From the NCBI GenBank assembly GCA_031253705.1, contig JAIRVW010000356.1:1-12083 (forward strand): DNA of 12,083 nt, given 5' to 3'. The notes beneath the pieces are model-generated. The model was not told the DNA's origin. It ran no database searches and saw nothing but the letters and a program-made list of their open reading frames with translations. Of this stretch, positions 1-5,899 are shown piece after piece. The position numbers and the translations under genes were made by a program. The DNA is from Brucellaceae bacterium (GTDB lineage Bacteria; Pseudomonadota; Alphaproteobacteria; Rhizobiales; Rhizobiaceae). The first letter of the stretch is position 1. Every line of letters begins with the position of its first letter.

Positions 1-831
1 GAACCGGGAGCAAATTCCGACACGGCCTGCCGCAATATGTTTCCGACAATGGAGCCGCTGCCATGTGCAACTTTTGAAGACGCGTTTAATGCCGTTGAAA
101 ATGGTGAAGCCGATCTGGCGATGATTCCGATTGAGAATACGCTGGCCGGTCGCGTCGCGGATATTCATCATCTTCTGCCGGAATCGCGTTTGCATATTAT
201 CGGCGAATATTTTCTGCCGATCCATTTTCAGTTGATGGTGCTGCCGGGCACCAAAAAGGAAGATATCAAGAGCGTTCACAGCCATATCCATGCGCTGGGT
301 CAGTGCCGCAAAATCATTCGCGGTAATGGCTGGAAACCGGTGATCGCCGGAGACACCGCAGGTGCTGCCCGTCAGGTGGCCGATCTGGGTGACAAGAGCA
401 AAGCGGCACTTGCACCATTGCTCGCTGCGGAGCTTTACGGTCTGGATATTCTGCAGGAAAATGTTGAAGACGCGGAAAATAATATTACGCGTTTTGTTGT
501 TCTGTCCAAACAGGAACAATGGGCACCACGTCAGTCACCGGACGAATTGATGGTGACGACTTTTGTGTTCCGTGTGCGCAACGTTCCGGCAGCACTTTAT
601 AAGGCGATGGGCGGTTTTGCGACCAATGGCATCAACATGACCAAGCTGGAAAGCTACCAGATCGGCGGTACTTTCATGGCTACACAGTTCTATGCGGACA
701 TTGAAGGCCATCCGGATGACCGTCCGGTACAGCTTGCACTGGAAGAGCTGGCTTTCTTCACCAAGGAACTGCGTATTGTCGGTGTTTATCCGGGTAGTGA
801 GAACCGCAAGCGTTTGCTTGCAGCTGAATGA
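1..831 (+). CDS. pheA: Prephenate dehydratase, 5'-truncated by the window edge
   Basis: This enzyme converts prephenate to phenylpyruvate, the committed step of phenylalanine synthesis in the cytosol. The reading frame is open from base 1 and begins inside the conserved N-terminus (EPGANSDTAC), so the true start lies upstream and only about ten residues are probably missing; 276 residues are visible. In visible numbering, PIENT is at 43-47, the conserved catalytic-domain TRF motif at 163-165, and a C-terminal ACT domain runs from about 182 to 262 with an LESYQ-type effector-site motif. It is a monofunctional dehydratase, with no chorismate mutase domain in the visible part. The ACT domain implies allosteric inhibition by phenylalanine, as known for the family. 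The stop is TGA at 829-831, inside a short tandem duplication. It converges on nudC and shares a terminator with it. Confidence 0.96.
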   Translation, partial: EPGANSDTACRNMFPTMEPLPCATFEDAFNAVENGEADLAMIPIENTLAGRVADIHHLLPESRLHIIGEYFLPIHFQLMVLPGTKKEDIKSVHSHIHALGQCRKIIRGNGWKPVIAGDTAGAARQVADLGDKSKAALAPLLAAELYGLDILQENVEDAENNITRFVVLSKQEQWAPRQSPDELMVTTFVFRVRNVPAALYKAMGGFATNGINMTKLESYQIGGTFMATQFYADIEGHPDDRPVQLALEELAFFTKELRIVGVYPGSENRKRLLAAE

Positions 832-858
832 AGCGTAAGCGTTTGCTTGCAGCTGAAT
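808..858 (+). repeat. Partial tandem duplication of the pheA 3' end
   Basis: A 22-base segment covering the last seven pheA codons occurs at 808-829 and again, identically, at 837-858, offset by 29 bases. The hexamer AAGCGT stands at 808, 831 and 837, so slippage between these short repeats could explain the event. The first copy ends in TGA (829-831), the stop in use; the second copy would end in TAA (857-859) in another frame and is untranslated. Confidence 0.9.
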
Positions 859-880
859 AAAAACGGCTGAAACAGATTGA

Positions 881-910
881 AAAAACGCCGGATCACTCCG
901 GCGTTTTTTT
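881..910. terminator. Bidirectional intrinsic terminator between pheA and nudC
   Basis: A perfect 12-bp inverted repeat (881-892 with 897-908, core ACGCCGGA/TCCGGCGT) closes a four-base loop. It is flanked by an A-run on the left and a T-run on the right, so it can end transcription from both directions. The T-run reaches the TAA stop of nudC (909-911 on the minus strand), so the convergent genes share it. Confidence 0.9.
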
Positions 911-1856
911 ATTGATCTGAATTCTCCACCCAATGCCGGATCAGCGCGCTGGCAATGGCACCGGCTGGCGGCGTGCGTAAGCCTTGAGGATGCTGATCTT
1001 CCAGCATGGCTTTCGCTTCTTCGCGGGTAAACCAGCCACCGTCTTCCAGCTCATCATGGTCAAGGTTCAGCTCATCGGACAGGCTCTGCGCGAAACAGCC
1101 GATCATCAGGGAATAGGGAAACGGCCACGGCTGGCTGGCATGATAGGTGACCTGCCCGACAGGCAGACCGGATTCTTCGCGCACTTCACGCCGCACAGCA
1201 TTTTCAATCGTCTCACCCGGTTCCACAAAACCCGCGAGACAGGAATAGGTCAGCGGGGCAAAATGCGGGCTTCGCGCAAGCAGACACATGTCACCACTAT
1301 CGGTTTTACGGGTGACCAGCATAATCACCACCGGATCAGTGCGCGGAAAATGCTCAGCATTGCAGGATGTGCACACCCGTTTGAAGCCGCCGATGCGCAT
1401 TTCTGTCCGGTTGCCGCAACGTCCGCAAAAGCGGTGGGTACGGTGCCATGCCAGAAGAGCCGCACCTTGTGCAACCATACCACTCAGAGCAGGAGGCAAC
1501 AGATGATGCGTATAGAGTGCACGATATTCTGCGGCTTCCAGCGGGGCAGGGAGTGTTTCGGGATCAAGCTCCGTGTCGAGCGCAAAATAGGCAATGCCTT
1601 CTGCTTCGCCCAGCAAAATCAGAGCGTCATGAGTGTTTAAATCGATGCCGTTCAGCAGTGCGCGCACATCTTCATGGCTGAACAAGGCACGGCGTTCCGG
1701 CGTATCTTGTTTCAGAATAATTCTGTTGCGGGCAAAGAGCAGAAATTGTGCATCGGGATGAGCCAGCGCTGTTGGTAAACTGGTTTCATCCCGTTTCTCG
1801 GCCTGCGGGTCAAGCGTCCTGCCGGCAAAGCCAAGACCGTGGCTGCTATCTGTCAT
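909..1856 (-). CDS. nudC: NADH pyrophosphatase / NAD-cap hydrolase NudC
   Basis: A Nudix hydrolase of 315 residues that cleaves NAD(H) to NMN(H) and AMP. The E. coli family member also removes NAD caps from RNA 5' ends; that role here is inferred from the family. A zinc ribbon is formed by Cys144, Cys147, Cys162 and Cys165. The complete Nudix box lies at 209-231 (G-x5-E-x7-REV-x-EE-x-GL, seen as GFVEPGE...RREVREESGL). The NudC signature SQPWPFPYS follows at 241-249 and separates this enzyme from other Nudix proteins. The ATG at 1854-1856 has only a weak GAG as ribosome binding site. The gene lies 23 bp downstream of the HIT gene on the same strand, so the two are probably co-transcribed. It ends directly at the shared terminator. 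Confidence 0.95.
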   Translation of the reverse strand: MTDSSHGLGFAGRTLDPQAEKRDETSLPTALAHPDAQFLLFARNRIILKQDTPERRALFSHEDVRALLNGIDLNTHDALILLGEAEGIAYFALDTELDPETLPAPLEAAEYRALYTHHLLPPALSGMVAQGAALLAWHRTHRFCGRCGNRTEMRIGGFKRVCTSCNAEHFPRTDPVVIMLVTRKTDSGDMCLLARSPHFAPLTYSCLAGFVEPGETIENAVRREVREESGLPVGQVTYHASQPWPFPYSLMIGCFAQSLSDELNLDHDELEDGGWFTREEAKAMLEDQHPQGLRTPPAGAIASALIRHWVENSDQ

Positions 1857-1879
1857 ATGATCAACTCGGGCGGCCAGAT

Positions 1880-2290
1880 TTAAGCAGAAAGACGGGCGCG
1901 CAAATCGCCGATCAGCTTATTGGCTTCTTCCTGTGTGTAAGGTTCGCGGGTGCCATGTCCCCAGACCGGACCCGGCCATGCCGCATCGCCGCTGTTGCGG
2001 GCGATAATATGGATATGCAGCTGACGGACAATATTGCCGAGCGCGCCGCTGTTGATCTTTTCGCAGGCGGTTGCGGCTTTCATCGCTTCGGCAACCATGG
2101 AGGTTTCAAAGCTGAGCATGGTCTGGTCAAGCGGGGTCAGTTCATGGATTTCCGACTTGTCTGTGCGCTGCGGCACAAGGATCAGCCATGGCCAGCGTTT
2201 GTCGTTCATCAGCAGCAACTGGCACAGGCCAAGCGGGCCGACAGGGAAGGTGTCATTTTGCAGACGGTGATCAAGAGCGAAATCTGCCAT
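1880..2290 (-). CDS. HIT-domain (histidine triad) nucleotide hydrolase/transferase family protein
   Basis: A 136-residue single-domain HIT protein; the family acts on phosphorus linkages of nucleotides such as Ap4A, AMP-lysine or AMP-NH2. The motif at 90-96 reads QLHIHII, so the first histidine of H-x-H-x-H-x-x is glutamine (Q90). His92, at the position of the nucleophile, and His94 are kept. The following ARNSGDAAWPGPVWG stretch is typical of the alphaproteobacterial members. The substrate cannot be read from the sequence. The ATG is at 2288-2290, with a plausible AAGG ribosome site about nine bases upstream. It heads a probable two-gene unit with nudC and is divergent from the 4.5S RNA gene. 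Confidence 0.92.
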   Translation of the reverse strand: MADFALDHRLQNDTFPVGPLGLCQLLLMNDKRWPWLILVPQRTDKSEIHELTPLDQTMLSFETSMVAEAMKAATACEKINSGALGNIVRQLHIHIIARNSGDAAWPGPVWGHGTREPYTQEEANKLIGDLRARLSA

Positions 2291-2422
2291 GGTGCTGTGC
2301 CTTGTAAGAAAAATACTGCCCGATCCGAGATATTCAGGCAGTCCGTTATATCTGTTGGCAGCTATTCAAACATAAAATACGTGAAAGTAATCTATATTTT
2401 TTTATCTCGTAGTTTTTGAGCC

Positions 2423-2451
2423 TTGCATTTTGCGTTTAAATTTCCGATATG
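2423..2451 (+). promoter_or_regulatory. Likely promoter of the 4.5S RNA gene
   Basis: TTGCAT (2423-2428) and GATATG (2446-2451) are separated by 17 bases and end five to seven bases before the expected RNA 5' end. Spacing and placement fit a sigma-70-type promoter; neither hexamer is close to consensus. The rest of the 165-base gap from 2291 must also hold the leftward HIT promoter, which I could not place. Confidence 0.45.
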
Positions 2452-2456
2452 AAGCG

Positions 2457-2556
2457 CGGGAGGTTGGTGGTGGACGGACCACTCGCCAACCGGGTCAGGT
2501 CCGGAAGGAAGCAGCCCTAACGAGCTCGGCACGGGTCATCGTGCCAGCCTCCCACC
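2457..2556 (+). ncRNA. ffs: Signal recognition particle RNA (4.5S RNA, small bacterial type)
   Basis: This RNA pairs with the Ffh GTPase to form the signal recognition particle, which brings nascent membrane proteins to FtsY at the inner membrane. The universally conserved Ffh-binding core is present at 2495-2516, including GTCAGGTCCGGAAGG with its GGAA tetraloop and the asymmetric AGCAGCC side. The ends close the rod: GGGAGGTTGG (2458-2467) pairs with CCAGCCTCCC (2544-2553). A run of five T at 2557-2561 follows. The length of about 100 bases is normal for the Alu-less form. The exact 5' end is estimated from the terminal helix. A local hairpin, GGCACG/CGTGCC (2528-2545), could compete with the rod during folding. 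Confidence 0.95.
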
Positions 2557-2561
2557 TTTTT
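2544..2561 (+). terminator. 3' end and terminator of the 4.5S RNA
   Basis: The 3' arm of the closing stem (CCAGCCTCCC) leads into TTTTT at 2557-2561, so the RNA's own terminal helix probably serves as the terminator stem. The T-run is short and some read-through into dnaX is possible. Confidence 0.5.
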
Positions 2562-2698
2562 CTCCCCTGAAAATCAGATTGTTGTGCACGGAAAATTCTA
2601 AGTTTTCCGATAGGCCGCTTTCTGTTTTCAATCGGCTGACGATCTGTGCTACAGCAGTTGTGCTGATAAGACGGGATCTGAAGGAGCGCGCGAAATCC

Positions 2699-4522
2699 AT
2701 GGATAATAAACCGGCAGACAACGCCTATCGCGTTCTCGCCCGTAAATACCGCCCGCAGAATTTTGATGATCTTTATGGTCAGGAGCCGATGGTGCGCACC
2801 CTGACCAATGCTTTTGAAGCAGGACGCATTGCGCAGGCATGGATGCTGACCGGTGTGCGCGGGGTGGGTAAAACCACAACGGCGCGTATTCTGGCGCGCG
2901 GCCTGAATTATAAAACCGATACGATTGATCAGCCGAGTGTGCATCTCACAGAACTGGGCGAGCACTGTCAGGCGATTATGGAAGGCCGTCATGTCGATGT
3001 TATCGAGATGGATGCGGCCTCACATACCGGTATTGATGATATTCGTGAGATTATTGAACAGGTCCGCTACCGTCCGGTTTCTGCCCGTTACAAAGTCTAT
3101 ATCAGCGACGAAGTACACATGCTCTCCAATCAGGCTTTCAACGGCCTGCTGAAGACTTTGGAAGAGCCGCCGCCGCATGTGAAGTTTATTTTTGCGACCA
3201 CAGAAATCCGCAAAGTACCGATTACAGTACTGTCGCGCTGTCAGCGTTTTGATCTGCGCCGTATTGAATCCGGCACATTGACCAGCCTGTTGCGCAAGAT
3301 CACCGGCCTTGAAAATGTGCAGGCGGACGACACAGCGCTGGCAATGATTGCCCGTGCCGGTGAAGGCTCTGCACGCGACAGTCTTTCGATTCTCGATCAG
3401 GCGATTGCGCATGGCAACGGCACAGTCGACAGCCAGACTGTGCGTGAAATGCTCGGTCTGGCCGACCGTGCGCGTATTATCGACCTGTTTGAAATGCTGA
3501 TGCGCGGTGACGTGGCGGGTGTGCTGAAAGAATTCCGCGCGCAATATGATGTGGGTGCTGATCCTTCCGTTGTGCTGAGCGATCTGGCGGATTTCAACCA
3601 TCTGGTTACGCGTCTGCGTTTCACACCGGAAGTGGCACAGGATATGTCGCTCTCGGAAGACGAGCGCGTACGCGGCGCAGACTTTGCCAAAACATTGTCG
3701 ATCCGCGCTTTGTCGCGCTGTTGGCAGATGCTGCTCAAAGGTATTCATGAGGTGGAAACCTCATCACGTCCGGTGCAGGCCGCGGAAATGCTGCTGATCC
3801 GCTTGGCGCATTCTGCTGATCTGCCGACACTGGACGAGGCGCTGAAAGCCATTGCCAATGGTCAGACTGGCGGTGGCTCTGCACCATCGGCTCCGCAAGG
3901 CGGCGGTGGTAATGGTTCCGGTGGTGGCGCAACAACCTATGCAGCCGCTGATGCGGTTTCCGGTCAGATGGTACAGCGCCAGAATAATGGTGGTGCCGCC
4001 CTTCGTTTAGCTGAACCTGCTGCACAGCAGATGATGCAGCCGCAAGCCGTTGCCCAGCCTAAAACAGAGCCTGCTCAGCAGGCCGTGCGCATCCGCGACC
4101 TGAATGACATCGTCAATCTGGCAGGCAATAAACGCGATCTGCAGTTCAAGGTTCTGGTCAAAAATTTTGTGCGTCTGGTTTCTATCGGTCAGAACCGTAT
4201 GGAAATTGCGCTGACCGAACATGCGCCGAAAACACTGGCCACGGATATGTCGCAGCGCCTGCTGGACTGGACGGGTGAACGCTGGATGGTTTCCGTTGCC
4301 CGTGAAGGCGGCGGTCAGACCGTGGCTGAAGTTGAAACCGCACGGCGTGAGGAACTGGTAACAGATGCCCGCGCTGATCCGGATGTGGCAGCGATCCTTG
4401 CAAAGTTTCCGGGTGCAAAAATTATCGACGTGCGCATTACCACGCCGGATGATGATGCAGAGCTGGAAATGCAAATGCCGGATCCGGGCGTGGATAGCGG
4501 CGATTCCGATGATGATGATTAA
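2699..4522 (+). CDS. dnaX: DNA polymerase III clamp-loader subunit tau/gamma
   Basis: DnaX is the ATPase core of the clamp loader, which opens the beta sliding clamp and, as tau, links polymerase cores at the fork. I chose ATG 2699 (607 residues) because an AAGGAG lies at 2681-2686 and the protein then begins MDNKPADNAYRVLARKYRP, the usual family start; a TTG-started extension to 2579 looks non-coding. Walker A GVRGVGKTT is at 52-60, Walker B YISDEVH at 134-140, sensor 1 FATTE at 165-169, SRC arginine-finger motif at 179-181 and GEGSARDSL sensor 2 near 221-229. The four-cysteine zinc module of E. coli DnaX is absent; only Cys90 remains in that region, which I recall as common in Rhizobiales. 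A glycine-rich linker (389-410) precedes a divergent tau C-terminal part with an acidic tail. Walker B has Ser136 where Ile or Leu is usual. It is likely co-transcribed with ybaB. Confidence 0.97.
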   Translation: MDNKPADNAYRVLARKYRPQNFDDLYGQEPMVRTLTNAFEAGRIAQAWMLTGVRGVGKTTTARILARGLNYKTDTIDQPSVHLTELGEHCQAIMEGRHVDVIEMDAASHTGIDDIREIIEQVRYRPVSARYKVYISDEVHMLSNQAFNGLLKTLEEPPPHVKFIFATTEIRKVPITVLSRCQRFDLRRIESGTLTSLLRKITGLENVQADDTALAMIARAGEGSARDSLSILDQAIAHGNGTVDSQTVREMLGLADRARIIDLFEMLMRGDVAGVLKEFRAQYDVGADPSVVLSDLADFNHLVTRLRFTPEVAQDMSLSEDERVRGADFAKTLSIRALSRCWQMLLKGIHEVETSSRPVQAAEMLLIRLAHSADLPTLDEALKAIANGQTGGGSAPSAPQGGGGNGSGGGATTYAAADAVSGQMVQRQNNGGAALRLAEPAAQQMMQPQAVAQPKTEPAQQAVRIRDLNDIVNLAGNKRDLQFKVLVKNFVRLVSIGQNRMEIALTEHAPKTLATDMSQRLLDWTGERWMVSVAREGGGQTVAEVETARREELVTDARADPDVAAILAKFPGAKIIDVRITTPDDDAELEMQMPDPGVDSGDSDDDD

Positions 4523-4595
4523 TTTCAGCTGCGGTTGAAACGACCAAAGCTATGAACCATGTATTGAAAAAGAGTAATTCGAGGAGTTCTGCCAC

Positions 4596-4919
4596 ATGCG
4601 TGACATGATGGGGATGCTGAGCAAAGCAAAAGAAATGCAGGCCAAGATGCAGGCTATGCAGGAAGAAATCGCGCAGATGGAAGTCAGCGCTACTTCCGGT
4701 GGTGGTCTGGTCAGCTTAACCCTGCTTGGTAAAGGCACATTGACCAGCCTGAAAATCGATCCTTCGCTGCTCAAAGAAGGCGAAGGCGAAATTCTGGAAG
4801 ACCTGATTATCGCTGCGCATAATGATGCAAAAGCCAAACTGGAAGCGATGATGGCTGAAAAGACACAGGCGCTGACCGCCGGTCTGCCAATTCCTCCGGG
4901 CATGAAACTGCCGTTCTAA
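4596..4919 (+). CDS. ybaB: YbaB/EbfC family nucleoid-associated DNA-binding protein
   Basis: A 107-residue protein of the YbaB/EbfC family, whose members form small dimers, bind DNA and are thought to affect nucleoid structure. The N-terminus is a methionine-rich, heptad-like helix (about residues 1-30, rich in M, A, K, Q and E). A short beta region with [14 protein letters not shown] follows, then a second long helix, and the protein ends in [10 protein letters not shown], typical of the family. The ATG at 4596 has GAGGAG at 4581-4586. It starts 73 bp after dnaX, in the conserved dnaX-ybaB-recR order. The precise role is unknown even in well-studied relatives. Confidence 0.95.
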   Translation: MRDMMGMLSKAKEMQAKMQAMQEEIAQMEVSATSGGGLVSLTLLGKGTLTSLKIDPSLLKEGEGEILEDLIIAAHNDAKAKLEAMMAEKTQALTAGLPIPPGMKLPF

Positions 4920-4959
4920 GACGACAGATTATCCATACATCATGTGATTATAAATTAAC

Positions 4960-4980
4960 GCCCGATTCTATTCGGGCTTT
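4960..4980 (+). terminator. Possible weak terminator after ybaB
   Basis: GCCCGA (4960-4965) and TCGGGC (4972-4977) form a perfect 6-bp stem with a six-base loop, followed by only TTT. It could attenuate transcription between ybaB and recR; the short T-run makes full termination doubtful. Confidence 0.45.
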
Positions 4981-5080
4981 AAGCGTATCCCGAAAAGTGC
5001 GAAGCGGTTTTCGGATCAGATGCGCGTTCATGCAAAAGATCAGAGCGACAATTTGATAAAATCAGATTGTCATAAGCTCT
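4981..5080. repeat. Rhizobiales-type mosaic palindromic intergenic element
   Basis: Two inverted-repeat modules lie side by side between ybaB and recR. Module one has CCGAAAA (4990-4996) facing TTTTCGG (5008-5014) around an 11-base centre, inside the wider string AAGCGTATCCCGAAAAGTGC...GGATCAGATGC. Module two is bounded by AGAGC (5042-5046) and GCTCT (5076-5080) and contains an 11-bp stem, GACAATTTGAT (5047-5057) with ATCAGATTGTC (5061-5071), closed by an AAA loop with one T-G wobble. Repeats with the CCCGAAAAGTG...TTTTCGG core are scattered through intergenic regions of Rhizobium, Agrobacterium, Brucella and Ochrobactrum and resemble the elements described as RIME; the exact family name here is inferred. 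Only this copy is seen in the window. Confidence 0.7.
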
Positions 5081-5100
5081 GTATGTTTTAGATATCCATT

Positions 5101-5706
5101 ATGTCAAAACGAATCGCCGGTCCTGAAATTGAACGTCTGATCCAGCTTCTTGCCCGCGTGCCGGGGCTCGGGCCCCGTTCTGCACGTCGCGCAGCACTGC
5201 ATCTGATCAAGAAAAAAGATGCGCTGCTGGTGCCGCTTGGCTCTGCCATGCAGGAAGCTGCCGAAAAGGTGCGCATCTGCTCCTGTTGCGGAAATGTGGA
5301 TACCAGTGATCCGTGCACGGTTTGCGAAGATCCGCGCCGTGATTCCTCCACACTGATTGTAGTTGAAGATGTATCCGACCTCTGGGCACTGGAACGCGCC
5401 GGTACCATGAATGTACGCTATCATGTGCTGGGCGGCCGTCTGTCGCCGCTCGATGGTGTAGGGCCGGATGATCTCAACATCAAAGGTCTGATTGAGCGTG
5501 TGACCGGTGGCGAGATCAAAGAGATTATTCTCGCGGTTAATGCCACGGTCGAAGGGCAAACCACCGCGCATTATATTACCGATCAGCTCGATGGTATGGA
5601 TGTGAAAATCACCCGCCTTGCCCATGGTGTGCCGGTTGGCGGTGAGTTGGATTATCTGGACGAGGGGACGCTGGCAGCAGCGTTACGCGCCAGAACTGCC
5701 CTTTAA
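5101..5706 (+). CDS. recR: Recombination mediator protein RecR
   Basis: RecR (201 residues, normal length) works with RecF and RecO to load RecA onto SSB-coated single-stranded DNA at gaps. The N-terminal helix-hairpin-helix is visible as [20 protein letters not shown] (17-36). A C4 zinc finger uses Cys60, Cys63, Cys72 and Cys75; Cys62 is an extra cysteine. A Toprim domain begins near 83 ([15 protein letters not shown]) and the C-terminal [12 protein letters not shown] segment is intact at 180-191. ATG 5101 begins the conserved [14 protein letters not shown]. No Shine-Dalgarno sequence is visible before it. The gene ends the dnaX-ybaB-recR cluster but is separated from ybaB by 181 bp carrying the mosaic element, so it may have its own promoter. 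Confidence 0.97.
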   Translation: MSKRIAGPEIERLIQLLARVPGLGPRSARRAALHLIKKKDALLVPLGSAMQEAAEKVRICSCCGNVDTSDPCTVCEDPRRDSSTLIVVEDVSDLWALERAGTMNVRYHVLGGRLSPLDGVGPDDLNIKGLIERVTGGEIKEIILAVNATVEGQTTAHYITDQLDGMDVKITRLAHGVPVGGELDYLDEGTLAAALRARTAL

Positions 5707-5760
5707 AAACCGTCTGGTCGGGCTGCAAATGGCAATTTCCTGCACTGCATCTTTAGTTTT

Positions 5761-5840
5761 GCGTTAGCTTGTATAGAGCTAACGCGGCCCCATGTACCTA
5801 AAGTGCATACCGTTCCGGTACTCGAAAATCACCATTTTCG
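5761..5840. promoter_or_regulatory. Hairpin cluster upstream of the lytic transglycosylase
   Basis: The 193-base gap after recR holds three perfect inverted repeats: GCGTTAGCT/AGCTAACGC (5761-5769, 5777-5785), TACCG/CGGTA (5808-5812, 5816-5820) and CGAAAAT/ATTTTCG (5823-5829, 5834-5840). None is followed by a T-run on either strand, so they are not ordinary terminators. The middle stem competes with an alternative, GTACC (5794-5798) with GGTAC (5817-5821). The function is unknown. Confidence 0.5.
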
Positions 5841-5899
5841 CTTGCGACCGACTACTTTTTGATTCAGGTTCTAAACACTCTTATCTAACAGGAGCAGCC

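Noticed and set aside
984..1640. Open frame of 218 codons opposite nudC
   Set aside because: NudC is fixed by its zinc ribbon, Nudix box and SQPWPFP motif; the plus-strand product has no coherent features.
1748..2419. Open frame of 223 codons across the HIT gene and its promoter region
   Set aside because: It spans the start of nudC, the whole HIT gene and AT-rich non-coding DNA and reads as low-meaning sequence.
2579..2698. N-terminal extension of DnaX from TTG 2579
   Set aside because: The extra 40 residues lie right after the 4.5S RNA end, lack family similarity, and ATG 2699 has an AAGGAG upstream.
3020..3748. Open frame of 242 codons opposite dnaX
   Set aside because: Antisense shadow of the conserved DnaX ATPase domain, Cys/His-rich by chance and without a start signal.
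4157..4170. A-rich stretch in dnaX as a frameshift site for gamma
   Set aside because: The A-run followed by TTTT is not a slippery heptamer in the reading frame (codons GTC AAA AAT TTT) and no SD-like stimulator or strong hairpin is seen nearby.
5792..5899. N-terminal extension of the transglycosylase from ATG 5792
   Set aside because: It would bury the signal peptide and run through the hairpin cluster; ATG 5900 has AGGAG and a clean signal sequence.
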